Of a stretch of DNA of 64,000 nt, positions 34,405 to 46,428 are shown piece by piece; the first letter of the stretch is position 1; each line of letters opens with the position of its first letter. Location: assembly GCA_016617855.1 (NCBI GenBank), contig JAECUM010096198.1, positions 57,104-121,103 on the forward strand, written 5' to 3'. Origin of the DNA: Megalonaias nervosa. Taxonomy: Eukaryota; Mollusca; Bivalvia; Unionida; Unionidae. The translations under genes and the position numbers were made by a program. The notes below the pieces were generated by a model. The model saw nothing but the letters and a program-made list of their open reading frames with translations, was not told where the DNA came from and ran no database searches.

Positions 34405-36324
34405 TGCTCAGCACCAGTGTTGGCTGTACCGGACTTCAATCGCCCCTTTATACTGGACACAGATGCGAGTGGCGAAGCCATAGGAGCAGTCCTATCCCAA
34501 AACATAGATGGGAAAGAAAGAGTAGTAGCCTACGCTAGCCGTTGCCTGGACAGGACAGAACGCCAGTATTGTGTCACTCGTCGTGAGTTGTTGGCAGTCG
34601 TACATTTTGTTCAACACTTTAAGACTTACCTCTACGGCAGAAATTTCAAAGTTCGCACTGATCACAGTAGCCTGCGGTGGCTTATGAGCTTCAAAGAGCC
34701 CGAGGGACAGTTGGCCCGTTGGTTAGAGCAGTTGTCAGAATACGATTTTGTGATAGAACATCGCCCAGGAACTCGACATGCGAATGCTGATGGTTTGAGT
34801 CGCTTACCTTGCAATGGGTGCAAATACTGTAGCAAACGTACAGTGGGGTTCTCTGCTATACGGCTGGACAGTGGGATACATTTTGGAGAGATACAGAGAC
34901 AAGATGCCAGTTTATCACAAGTCATTAGTTGGGTTGAGGCAAAGCAACGCCCTGCTTGGGAAGAAGTATCGGGGAATAATACAGAGGTTAAGGCCTTATG
35001 GGGGGTATTCAGATTATTAGAGTTGTCAGACGAGATGCTTGTGCGAGTTTGGCTAGATCGCTCCGGCAAGCCAGTTAAAAATTTCATCATCGTACCATGC
35101 AACTGGCGGCGAGAAGTCCTAAAGCAATGTCACGATGGAGCCGCCGGGGGACATCTAGGTGTCGACAAAACCCTCAGTAAAGTACGCCAACGTTACTATT
35201 GGCCCTGGATAAGGGATGATATTCGTGACTACTGTGCGACGTGCTCCGTTTGCGCTCAGCACAAAAGTCCCAACCAGAAGCGCCGAGTGAAACTTCAGGG
35301 CATAACGGCTGGGGAAGCCGGAGAGCTGGTAGCCTTGGATATTTTGGGACCTCTTACAAAGACGGAGGAAGGAAATGCATACATCCTTGTAATCGGAGAT
35401 CATTTCACTAAGTGGATTGAGGCGGTGCCTCTGCCTAATATTGAAGCCATCACGGTTGCAAGAGCGTTGCTGGATAATTTCATTTGTAGATTTGGCGTAC
35501 CCCGTGTACTGTTATCTGACCAAGGCCGACAGTTTGAAAGTGCCGTTTTCAAAGAGCTTTGTGTCATATTAGAGATTAAGAAGACGCGAACGTCTCCCTA
35601 TCATCCACAGTGTAATGGGATGATGGAACGGTATAACAGAACTTTATGTCAGATGTTAGCAGCATACGTGGATGATAAACCAAAAAACTGGGACCAATAC
35701 CTTTCTCTTACGAGCATGGCCTATCGTGCATCTGAGCACACTTCCTCCGGATTCACCCCGAACAAGCTGATGCTAGGTCGAGAAGTGATTCTCCCTACGG
35801 ATCTTTTAGTTGGCAAAACCCCAGACGAGGCCCCAAAGAGTCTGCCTCGATTTGTGGCGGAATATAGAAAGGCAATGTGGGAGGCCAACGAGGAAGCACG
35901 AACAAAAATAGGCACAGCTATTCGGCATCAGAAAGTCGCCTATGATCTCAAAGTTCATGGTCAGTCTTTCAGTGATGGTGACCTGGTATGGTTGCACCAT
36001 ACTCTAAGAAAGAAAGGGAAATCACCTAAACTACAGGTCAAATGGACTGGACCATGGCGGATTGTTAAGAGAGTAACGGATGTTACATACCTGATCGCCA
36101 GGAGCAATCATAAGACGACTCAGATTGTTCACTTCAACCGACTAAAACCATGCCTGGTGCGAGCTGAGAGTGAACATCAACACACTGATAACCAGGAAGA
36201 AATACACGATAGTGGTGATGACACCGAGAAGGAAGAAGTATCGCCCTATCCAATTACGGCTCAAAGGGCCAGTTTAATGGAACGAAGAAGAGAGCGGCGA
36301 AGGAACGCCTCTGTGATGTATTAA
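34393..36324 (+). pseudogene. Gypsy unit 3 RNase H-integrase, long intact stretch
   Basis: 643 open codons: RNase H (LDTDASGEAIG, DHSSLRWL), the integrase HHCC finger, the D,D35E core (LDILGPL, SDQGRQFE, MMERYNRT) and the GPW module. It is the only unit with the native-looking C-terminus: an acidic GDDTEKEE segment followed by a basic ERRRERRR stretch, ending at 36324. Basic tails can act in nuclear import or DNA binding, but that is inference. It lacks the shared integrase stop of units 1 and 2. No Met-initiated protein is expected from it alone. Confidence 0.92.
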
Positions 36325-37866
36325 ATTACAGACATTATTTTCAACTGAGTTCAGTTATTTCTTGTGCTTATAACACTGACCGATGATAAAAAGCAAATGT
36401 AATGGGTGGGTAATAATCGTTTCCCCATGATTATTAATTTTGGTTGGGTATAGGACAAATCGTCAAATGGGTTGAGATACAAAGCCGCACAGTAACATCA
36501 AATTAATCTGTGCCCAATGGCTGTGTAAATATAGTTGATTCTAGGAAATTAATTATGTCAAGACAGAGTCTATTTTTTTATGTTCTTATGGATAAGTTGT
36601 ATGGTTTGATCGTGTGCAATGTTAGACAAGAACAGTTGTTTTAGAAGTTGTTTGCTGCTTGAATCCAGAGTTTGGTAAATTAGATCTATTTGTTTGGTTT
36701 GTGCTGTGAGTGAAGCAGACCAAAACTGAGAAGGGAAGGTGGTGGTGTTATGTATGATTGTTTGGATATTAGTGGACTTTTTTTCTGTCCCTGTAGATTT
36801 AGTACTTGTTGTGAAAAGTTGAGTGAGGCAGTGTCATGTCTAGCATTGGTCTGTGGACGGCAATGTATTGTCGCGCCAGTTGGGCGTTGAAGTCATGGTT
36901 GACTTGTTTTTGAGGTTCGTAAGAGACGTGTTATTCTCTGAAGAACGCATTCTCTAACCTCGGTGTTAAACAGGAAGGTTCCTGTGTTGTATTGTCTTTG
37001 ACCTGCTAGCGACTTGCCAGTTTTAAATTGCTTCGTACAGTGTATTTTAAAGATTGTTCGCTACGATCTTGACAATCATAATGGTCCAGTGTGGTTTCCA
37101 TCATGCATAGTTTGAATTGTCTGCTTAGATGGTATCGTGTCCATTTGTGAAGTTCTGAAGGACAATTCATAGCACATGTCAGTTAATTAGCAGCATGAAG
37201 TAATGATTATTGCACACCACAGTATAGGTGAATCATTATGTGATGATGTTCCATACTTTTGCTTTGGGAGTAGATTCTCTTATGTCTATGTTCGGTGGCT
37301 GTAGTATTGGTCCATTAGTAGTGAATTAGTTGTAAGAAGATAGGATCGGCTAACCGAGACTGAGTCGAAAAATATATTGCACGTGGTGCACTAAGGTTGA
37401 TTTGGAGACGTGTTATTCCAGATGGAAACGCAAACTCCAGACCTGAGTTTTTCGGGTAAACAGGAATGGTCCTGTGTTACATGTGTTGTCTTGATGTTAG
37501 AGACCTATGTGTAGAGAAGTCTTTCCTGCAGCGATTTCCGAGGATTGTTATAAGAGAGTTTGAACCCGAATAACTTGTCGGAACATTTTCATGTTGGATT
37601 CAGCTTGCTTAATTTGTGTTCATTGTTGACATTTAGGTTACTTGTAAACAATTAGTGATTCAAAAATAAAGTTTGGTTTCGGATGTTGAGTGATGGGCTA
37701 TTAGGAACAAGCCCATTGATTCAGAGTTTTGTCCTAATCATGTTTGGGAATCATTAATCAGGTTGGTGGTTGATTTTGGGGAAAAAGTAATCAATTTTGA
37801 TTGGACCACAGAAGTGTGACGTTTGTGTCACTCGGGGACGAGTGATCTTTTTGAAGACGAGGGTAA
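36325..37866 (+). other. Gypsy unit 3 long 3' UTR and polypurine tract
   Basis: About 1.5 kb. The part up to 37153 is absent from units 1 and 2. It contains a diverged copy of the downstream part: GAGACGTGTTATTC at 36923 and 37405, each followed by an AAACAGGAA...CCTGTGTT block, an offset of about 482 bp. No envelope-like frame. The polypurine tract is GAAGACGAGGGTAA at 37853-37866. Confidence 0.78.
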
Positions 37867-38625
37867 TGTAATAAATTTTGGAGATGCGCATTTGGTTACA
37901 GCGCCCCGTTTAAGGAATTCTTAGATTTGTGTGATTTTACTTGTTTGATTATTGGAATTCGGTACAATGGAAATATTCCATAGCCCGAAATAATTAGCCA
38001 ATTATTAGAAGCAAACATCACGGAGAGAAAGTGTTAGTGAGTTTCCATGATGCCATGGTCAATGAGTAGCGAATTCGACCCAAACCACATGACCGTCCCT
38101 GGAATAATGTAGTCCTTATTAAAATCTAGTAGTGTACCTTGGTGTTGTGACTGCAGTGGCAGTATTTATGGTAGGAAACCGGTAAATTACACAATGGAAT
38201 AAAATGAGAAGGGACTCTGCAGATACCATTTATGTTGCCATGGTGGCAAATGTGATGCAGTTGTATTGGCGTAATGTGCCTTGGAACCATGGATTGACTG
38301 GCCTAAGGTGGCGTAATTAAAACAGTTCCCTGTGGTAGGGGATATTTGTAGAGTTTCTACGGCGTGAACTGCTGATGGTACAGAAAGTTGATGAAGGGAA
38401 ACTATGCAAACGTGCGGTTGATAGATATTTGGCAAGTTGGGAAATCTGTGGTTTTACATTGATTAGAGTAAAATTTATGTATAGAATGGACACGTCGGGC
38501 TTTCTAACTTACAACTAAAGTTGTATAGAAGTCTTTGGAAATTTGGGGTAAACTTATGACTTCTAGCGGGAATCACGCCAGGGTTTGACACCGTTCGGTC
38601 AAGCAAAGACCCCTGGCTTGTAACA
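37867..38625 (+). repeat. Gypsy LTR 3 (outermost 3' LTR), 759 bp
   Basis: Same ends and length as LTR 2 but about 25 substitutions apart. Roughly nine or more of these are CG in LTR 2 against TG or CA in LTR 3, as expected for decay of methylated CpG. Host DNA starts at 38626. The matching left target duplication cannot be checked because the array has no left LTR. Confidence 0.93.
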
Positions 38626-38814
38626 ATATGTCAAATTTGTTAAATTTAATGTAACATAGTTTCTCTTCACTGACCAAGACAATGATGTTTACTGTCCAGC
38701 TGATCGAGATCTATACATATCTCATTTAGGGGATTGGCATCTGAATAATTATGTTGTTGTCATTGTGATCAGTCTGAATCATAATTAGCTGCTGAGGTGG
38801 ATATACTGGATGTC
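38626..38814. other. Host DNA at the right edge of the Gypsy array
   Basis: AT-rich, no gene or recognised repeat. Begins ATATGTCAAATTTG directly after the LTR end. Confidence 0.5.
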
Positions 38815-39700
38815 AACTTGCACCATTTTCCTTCTGACAAACTAAACATCATAAGGAATCTTGGGTAAAGATCGCATTTCAACATGCATTTCCTCTCAGG
38901 AGTAGTAGAGAAGATAACATTATTTGCAAAATATATTCTGTGCCAGGCCTATTGAAGCATATTGAATATCCATATGGCACCAATATGACCACATTGACAT
39001 CATAAGAAGGTTTTTGATACAAAACATCGCTTGTTGATACAAAACATTGCTTGTTGATACAAAACATCGCTTGATGATACAAAACATTGCTTGTTGATAC
39101 AACCATCCATTCAGGAGGGGTAGTGATAATAGATGGTATAACTTTCACTGATGACCAACATGATATTGTATGAAGTCTTCTGGTGAAAACCTCATAGCAA
39201 TATTACATTTTGTTCAGAAGTAGCAATAACAAGATTTTAAAAATGGTGACTGGGGCACTCAAATGGATAAATAAGTTAAGATCAACAACTGGTTTCATGT
39301 TGGGACCAAATGGGCATCATAGGAAGACTTTCGGTGAAATCCACATGCTAATACGATTTGCATTTAGTAGAAGCCATGATTGCAATACTTTTGAAATGGC
39401 TTCCATATTGGATATAATATCTACACGATCAACTTGATATCAAAATAAAGCTTCTATTGATGTGACTTCTGGTCAGTAATAGCCATAACATGATGTTCAA
39501 TTTGGGTGTCATGGCGGCCATATTGGACATCAAATTGACACCATTTTCAGTAAAAGAAACTCATGTTAATATGACCATTTAGGGCCAACTAGACTTTATA
39601 AGAGGTATTTTGGTGAAAATCCCATGGCAATATTACATTTCGTTCAGAAGTAATGATAAGAAGATTTTATAATGACTTTCCATTGAAGAGGGGTATCTAA
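38815..39700. repeat. Diverged ~135-bp tandem repeat, locus 1
   Basis: Recurring landmarks in the same order: GCACCATTTT (38820) or GACACCATTTT (39537), then GACCAACT-like and CATAAGAAG-like blocks, TGGTGAAAACC, CAATAT, GATAACAAGATTTT and GCGGCCATATTGGACATCAA. The spacing between the first and last landmark is about five units. The same family occurs at 49.1-49.8 kb. A 20-bp minisatellite is embedded in it. Non-coding; open frames across it come from the repeat. Confidence 0.72.
39014..39102. repeat. 20-bp minisatellite, about 4.3 copies
   Basis: Unit GATACAAAACATCGCTTGTT, with TCG/TTG and TTG/ATG variants, repeated at 39016, 39036, 39056 and 39076, with a partial fifth copy. The repetitive peptides on the minus strand (AMFCI..., CFVST...) are by-products. 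Confidence 0.92.
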
Positions 39701-39910
39701 TACAAAATATTTGAGATGAATGTCAATATGGTTATTCAATTAGAATTTATTTATTTACTAGCCTTTAAAATATTAAATTATATATCGTTATTGATTGTAT
39801 TCAAATGTACTACATAGGGTAAAGGTAAACATTTTGTAATGATAAACATGTCACCTAGCTAAAAGATTAATGACGAGAATTTATTGGTCGATTGAGATGG
39901 ATTTACTTAC

Positions 39911-40039
39911 GGTTAGAGAAGATGTTTGTTCTGTAGGGTTTCCCTTTGGAAAAGACAAGGGCCAAAATTATATATTGATATGTGGAGCACAGGAACACTA
40001 CAGCATTTGAATGACTTGTGTAATCATCATCTGGGTTAT
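39911..40039 (-). CDS. ATP13A-like: P5B-ATPase (ATP13A2/3-like), C-terminal membrane exon
   Basis: 129-nt exon with acceptor AATTTGTAG and donor C|GTAAGT, phase 1 at both ends. It encodes a short acidic loop (NPDDDYTSHSN), a membrane helix and the family hallmark YQYIILALVFSKGKPYR. P5B ATPases have a matching FQYLIVAIAFSKGKPFR-type segment in the late transmembrane region. It is the most downstream exon of this gene that I can find; the remaining ~100 residues were not located. Its entry phase (1) does not fit the exit phase (2) of the exon at 47659, so a small exon must lie between. Confidence 0.92.
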
Positions 40040-42324
40040 CTACAAATTCGACAAACCTGAAGTAAAGAATCAGATTGTCACATCAAAACTGTTGAATTAC
40101 AACACATGTAATTAATACTGTAATTGTAAGCTTTAAATCTGAAATGTATCTCTCTTTTGAAAGGTCACTATGACTGTCATTACTAACTGAAATTTATACT
40201 GATTACAATCAACTCAAAATTATAATTACTTTGATGTTTATAAAGTAAAAATAAGTAAAAATCATATTGAAAATCAAAATAATCTAGGATTTACAAATAT
40301 CTACCGTTTGTCTTTTTTAATGTGGTAACAATTTAGAATAAGTCTGAAATAATAACGGATATATAGAACTACCTGACCTTAAATAAGATATAATTCTCTC
40401 GTTAAAAACTGAACTAAATGAATTTTTTTAAATCTTCATCCTAAGAAAATTAAAGTACAATACTAATGCTTTATGCCTGGTTGGTAGGACACAAAATTAA
40501 ACCATAGTCCTTAAGTAAGCAGAAGTTCACAACAAAGCTTCTACAATAGGTCAAGGGTTGCATTAAGGTGCAGGAGACCTCTGTGTTAAATAGCATGGAT
40601 TTCTCTTGGATAAAGACAGAATTGGTATATCAACATATCTGCCTTAATATGATGTTTCACACTAAAAAACATGATGTTTTACTCCCAAACAACCTGACAC
40701 ATTCATGTTTCAAAAACATTGATTTTCAGTAATGTTCAGGGAAAAAACTCAAGGAAACAACACTTTAATATATGCCCATAATATATAGCATGCAAAAATG
40801 GTAAACAGTCCTGGAGCTGATTAAAACTGTTCCTGTGGAAGTTTAAATAGTGACAAATAAAAGGCAAAGAGGTCTGATATAAACAACCACAATTTCAAAT
40901 ATTACTTAATTAACTGGGAAATAGCTAATGTGGTGTGATAAATACTTTTAAGACTGCTGTGGTTGAGCCAATTGTGCTAATTTGTTAGGTGAAGTTCACG
41001 AAATGGAACAAAAGAATTTACCTTGTTAAAAGACTAACTGTTAATTGACGCATGTAATAGATTGAAAGACAATAATGTTTGCTCAGTTCATTTGTGTTGA
41101 TAAAGCGGTAACACCCACACTGGACAAATGCGTTTATTGTTGAAGGATTACTGAACAAGACCCCTTCAACCAATAAAATGGTCAGTCCAAATGTGATGTA
41201 TGTTCATTTTTCGCTAGAGACAAAATATATATCTTGTTCAGAGAGCATCACATATAGTTCTGAGAGTGCTAACGTTATGAATGACAAAAACAACTTGGTT
41301 CTGACCAGGATTCACTTCAAGATTCCAGCAAAGGAATTTGAGTACAGTACTATCCAGTTCCTACTTAGAGCAATGATGTACACAAAGGACAAATGCATTA
41401 CCTTCAAATCCCTTTTTGTACTATTGAGAGTAGCAAAGGCTGCATCTAACTGAGCCAACGTTTTTCCATCAATTGAATTTTAAAGACAGAAAATTGGTGT
41501 ATCTCTTTATTTATTTTCAGTGAGGTTGTAGTTATGTGAGTGTTTGCACATGTGTATGTGTATGGTGATGATAGATGATAACATTACGTCTGCCAACTAT
41601 TTTACTTTGTAAGTGTATGAAAAATATGTCAGTATCAATGGAAACAATTATCCATGATTATTAGTTATTCAGTCATTATTATACTAATAAAAATATGTCA
41701 CTCTCTTGCCCTTGATGAAGCCATATTTGTAGTTCACTTAATTAAGCGTGAAGTAGTTCTGTATCTTTCCTCACAACCAATATAAGACTTTTGTTCAATT
41801 TGTATAAGACTGTAAAAAGTCCATTTAAACCATGAAGTCCTGTTTACCAATGTTAACTGCGGTGTCTCATTCCTGGGAAACAATTCTAACTACAATGTGG
41901 TATCAAGCAGTTTTTTTTTTACAAACTCTTTTATATCAAGAATCAAGCAGTTTTTTTTACAAACTCTTTTATACCAAGAATCAAGCAGGGTTTTACTATT
42001 TTTATCAAGACTTTGCATTGAGGATGTTGATTTTAATGTTACAGTAACCAGATATGGGGTAGTGGGGAAAAGAATGATATTTATCATTTAAATTGAAAGA
42101 CTGTAAAGAACTTTGGCATCAAAATATGATATAAATAAGGCAGCTTTGTATAAATATGTACTGTATGTATTCTCTTCCAATGATTTGTTCACTTTTATGA
42201 TAAGGCATTTTTTGTGTGATAGTTATTGAAAGCTTACGCCGATGATATCAAATCTTCCTAGGGAGGTATGTCATTGGTCAGGCACTGACATAAATCATTT
42301 GGCTGTGGAGGAATACTATGTAAT
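40040..42324. other. Intron of the ATPase gene, left part
   Basis: AT-rich. A 91-codon plus-strand frame at 41178-41453 has no recognised motif. A short direct repeat TCAAGCAGTTTTTTTT...CTTTTAT occurs three times near 41907-41990. The small missing ATPase exon may be in this stretch or in the following one. Confidence 0.5.
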
Positions 42325-42560
42325 GACTAGACTTGGTTTTGGTGTTTTTAATGCCATTGTTCATCTCATGACTGGCTATAAATGGTGGCAAGAATATTTG
42401 GGGAAGGAAAAACCCAAGAAGAAACACCATCCCACTGGTTTCAACTATCAAACATTGTCACACACCCATGTTGTGGCTGAGCCAAGACTCAACCAACATG
42501 TACAGAGGTGAAATGTGAGTGATCCACAAAGTGATCTCTTATACCTCTAAGCTTATATAG
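42325..42560 (-). mobile_element. tRNA-derived SINE (RUDI/V-SINE-like), old copy
   Basis: On the minus strand: a decayed tRNA head with ATTTCACCTCTGT, the B-box-like GGTTGAGTCTT (reverse of 42484-42494), GGCTCAGCCAC, a central GGGTTTTTCCTTCC block, then GCCACCATTTATAGCCAGTC and an end AATGGCATTAAAAACACC. The order matches the better-preserved SINE at 59980-60230. The 89-codon plus-strand frame over this interval is therefore not a gene. Confidence 0.75.
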
Positions 42561-45539
42561 AGCCTGGGACTGAAAGGTCTTTGTCTTTTTTCTCTTAACA
42601 AATTATTTGTATTTTCCAAAGGGGCTGACTCAATAGCAAAGGTTCACATTCTTTATTTCTAATTGATATTACTGATTAGCAACACCCACACAATATAAAA
42701 AATGACGCATTAAGAGATCTCAGGAACAGTTCACTTACTATGCTAGTTAATCCTTTATTTATTGAGTTGATCCATTTATTATGTATGGCATGGGTCCCCT
42801 TAAGTCGGACTCTTGGCCTTAACTAAAGAGATAGGTACTGTAAAAGCAAATTCCGGCCACTAATCAGATTCACATGAAACTTATGCAGAGAAAAGATTCC
42901 CCTCACTCTTCCTCAAATATGTATTCCATTTTATACTTGGACCGTGTTTGATAAAGAAGCAGCCACTGAATAGCAAATGGTTTTCTTCTCCATTGTGCTG
43001 TGATACCAATATTCATATACATATGCTTAAAAGCTCCTACCATGCATATTGCCAAAAATATGCATCACTGACTTGTGTGTTTGCATAAAAATCAGTGATG
43101 AAATTTATGAAACTTTATTTTTGTTTTGCAACATGCCTAAGTTCCATTACTTTTAGTTGATTACCTCTGACATTCACTTGTATTTTCATTGAAAAGGTTT
43201 CACTAATGTTTATTTTAGCACTTACTGGCTGTCTAAATATTGTCACTCCAGATAGGCCATTGATGTATTTTTTGTCATCATTTTCACATTACAAAAGTGC
43301 AATGCATGCACTTTGTAGTGAAATCTGGATAATCAGTGTAGAGAAAATGATTAAACAAATTTAAACAAATCTGTATAGTTTACGTATTATACAGGGGAAA
43401 CGCTAACTTTGGGTTATTAATAATTCGAAAAGGTATTGGGTATGATGATTATTGATGCTAAAATTTGATATATCTATATTTATATGAATTTTATCAGAGA
43501 AAGAGAGACTGTACAATATCTGTAAACTGTACACCATGTTAGACACTTGTTCAAAATACATCTGGTATATCTTGGGACAAAATTTTGTTACTAGTCTATG
43601 GTCTTAAAATAAGTAATAGAAAAGACTGAAAAGCAAAAAGCCTTGTCAAATTCAACAAATAATTTATTTCCCTAGAATACAAAGTGAAAATTAAATCACA
43701 AAATAATTTCTAGAATTATAGACACAACTCCTAATAATTAACGTTCCGAATAAACTTTAGTGGAAATCTAAATTAAGTCCAATGCTGACGGTATTGATGT
43801 GCCGATGGAGGCTTGTATTGTGTTGTTGTATCAAAAGTCTTTTGTTACAACACAGTAATACAATTTGAGGTTTGAATTCACTATAAATGCCAGCGAATGA
43901 CTCTGTCCATGAATCACTTGAATTGATTAAATTTAAGAAATAAATTCCAGCCTAAATGAAGTACTGGACCCAACAATAATACAAATGGATTCTGCTAGAT
44001 TTCAAAGAACAAATGAATAACTTTTCCAGTGACAAGATTATATAGTCCTCTCCTTGACCACAATTCACAATTAGCATTTTCTAAACAAAATATTAGCTAA
44101 TGGAAAATAACCTTCTAGAAATTCTTTAATGTTTACAAAATAAAATGTTGGTTATAATTAGAAAGTATGTAATTATAACTACAATATATAAGCTGGACTA
44201 TGTCATGTAAGCCAGGTCAATTGTACAGGAATACCAATAACCTAGACTCAGACTCAGATAAACATGATTACATCTGTTAATAATAATCCTTATATTAAAC
44301 CCTTAAACCTAGAGAAACCCAAATATGTTTTAGTTGTCTACAGAATAAAAAATAAATAATTCAGGTCAAGTAGAAAATAAACTTTATTTTGGACAAGGTT
44401 AAATCCAACATACAATGTTATATTACAATTGCATATAATGAAATAATAAATTACAAACTAACTAACAAACTAAGCAAATTAAATATACACTGCAATTTTC
44501 ATAAATGTCTTGTTCCTGTCCAAACATTTACAGTTAAATTTTTTGTTACCTAGATTGTTACCTAGATTATATGTCCCTACACTTATGGACACTAAAGAAG
44601 TAGTGTTGATTTTGCTGTCCTCCGCCCTCGTATATTACATGTCACATAAATGAAAAGCTTATTTGATAACACCCTGAAGTGAACTAACCTTATATTGTTT
44701 TTTTATTTTTAACTGATGCTCTTCACAAGCAGTTTACTTGCAAAGGAAGTGTATGCATTACCCAAAATCATGCTCTGCAATATAATGTATGCATCCAAAG
44801 TGTGTATTGCTCATCTTGAATAAAAATGTTGACATGAAGATATATAAACGAATCGAGTTCGGTTCTCTTCAAGGGTCTTAACTGAATATTGGATCTAACA
44901 AAATCACAAACAAGAGAGAGAAAGTGAGAGAAATAACCATACTTTCAAGGCACCAGCAATTCATGCTGTATATGTTATTGTACCTTGCAAACATCTTTGC
45001 TTGTTTGTATCAATTATGATAACAAGGTGGCAAACAATTAAATTTTGGGTGGTGACTAAACACACCTGATAGCGAGAAATAAACAAATTGTTTCAATCTG
45101 AGCTGATAAATAAATAAAGTTTTTTTTTTTATTTACAAAGCAAACCAACTCCGGAAGCCAACATAGGATTCTTTGAAGCATGTCAACTTTTTATATACAA
45201 AGCAGGCTGACCTAGGTAAACCGACCTTTGTTTGTTTTCTTTTCGGTATTCACAGAAATTTTGAAAACAAGTGGAAGTAAAGGAACAGTTTTGACTCTGT
45301 AAGCGACACTTTGAGCATTTATTCTGTAAAACCTATGAAACCACATGCTGCAACTGACTAGATTTCATTGGTGTGGAATGATCACAGGAAGTTCAAATAA
45401 ACTGTTAACTGAATACAGTTCTACTTGGTACTGAGCAAATAACAAATTAGTGCCTCAATCAACAGGTTGGGAAAACAAAGCAAGAGTTACTATTGCAAAC
45501 TAAGGGCTTTGCGCTAAGAGATAACTTAGGAAATGTTGT
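42561..45539. other. Intron of the ATPase gene, middle part
   Basis: AT-rich, no coding block found. An imperfect hairpin lies at 43814-43862 (TGTATTGTGTTGT paired with ACAACACAGTAATACA). Otherwise short A/T runs only. Confidence 0.5.
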
Positions 45540-45765
45540 TATTTTTGGTTTAACGCCATTTCGTAGCTGAAGATAGGCTATTCATGGCAGTCAGTATAAT
45601 TGGTGGAGGAAAAAACCGGAAAAAAACAGTAAGAACCATGGACCCACAGGACGTTACTAACAGCTTTTTCACGTAACAGACTGGCCGAGGCCGAGAGTCG
45701 AACCCAAACGGACAGAGGTGAGATCGCAGCGATTGGTAAAGGCAAGCCATTTAGACCACTTCTTT
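45540..45765 (-). mobile_element. tRNA-derived SINE (RUDI/V-SINE-like)
   Basis: On the minus strand: remnant A-box region (AAGTGGTCTAAATGGC), CTCACCTCTGTC, B-box GGTTCGACTCT (reverse of 45694-45704), CGGCCTCGGCC, ACGTGAAAAAGC, a CCGGTTTTTTCCTCCACCA core, TTATACTGACTGCC, then GCGTTAAACC and an AAC-rich tail. It shares order and most sequence with the copy at 59980-60230. Confidence 0.85.
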
Positions 45766-46004
45766 GCTAAGGAAATATTAAGTGGAAATTCGTTCTTGGC
45801 TTTTTTGAACAGGAAAGTATAAATCAAATCAGATTTGCATAGCACAAACAAAGTTTACAGAAAAACACAAAACATTATACAAGGACAAGTTTTTCGCACT
45901 TGCACGAAAATGGAAACAATATATTTCCTAGAAGATACCCAAGGATAAACATCATTGATGGCCAATTCACTCTACTGCAAATAATATTTTATTTAAATTA
46001 TATA

Positions 46005-46428
46005 CAGTGCGGCCCCGGCTTACGAACGCCCTGGGTTACCAATGGTGACTCGGGTTACGAACCGAACCGCCATTCGCTTGCATGCAAAATTTCAAACACG
46101 CGAGCTCACATATGGCTGCCTCTATTCAAATAGAGTGAAAAAAACATGAAAAAAGGAGTCTTTGGTGTTCTTGTGTTTATTTTTGTGTCATGTTGGTGTT
46201 GTTTTTGTGGGTTTTGAGTGTGTTTGTGTGTTTTATTGCTATGTATGTGTTGTGTTTTTTCACCTTTTTTTAATGTAGCAGCAATTTTCAGCGACTTTTT
46301 TTCGGCTTGGGAATGGATTAAAAATTTGAGAATGGGACCCTATGGTAAAACTTGTTCCGGGTTATGAACACCCCAGGTTACGAATGCCGTTCAGGAACCA
46401 ATTAGGTTCATAAGCCAGGTCCCCACTG
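46005..46428. mobile_element. Tigger/pogo-like MITE with TA target duplication
   Basis: 424-bp element flanked by TA (46003-46004 and 46429-46430). The left end CAGTGCGGCCCCGGCTTACG and the reverse complement of the right end, CAGTGGGGACCTGGCTTATG, agree at 16 of 20 positions. CAGT ends, a TA duplication and sub-terminal GGTTACGAA repeats are typical of Tc1/mariner-group pogo/Tigger families. The interior has GT-rich low complexity near 46170-46260 and no transposase. An internal palindromic arrangement means each half could fold on the other. Confidence 0.87.

Larger units (their letters stand above)
10193..38625 (+). mobile_element. Head-to-tail array of three Ty3/Gypsy retrotransposons sharing LTRs
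   Basis: A single array of three internal regions and three LTRs in the same orientation; unit 2 plus its LTR is 7.3 kb and unit 3 is 8.3 kb. The domain order protease-RT-RNase H-integrase is diagnostic for Ty3/Gypsy (Metaviridae). I do not assign a clade. The region is visibly richer in GC than the flanking host DNA. Shared LTRs between complete internal regions point to unequal LTR-LTR recombination or tandem duplication, not three separate insertions. No unit is coding-competent. Confidence 0.93.

Noticed and set aside
38879..39148. Minus-strand frames with repeated FCI/FVST peptides
   Set aside because: Produced by the 20-bp minisatellite; no gene.
42242..42511. 89-codon plus-strand frame
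   Set aside because: It overlaps a decayed SINE on the minus strand that shares its block order with two other copies.
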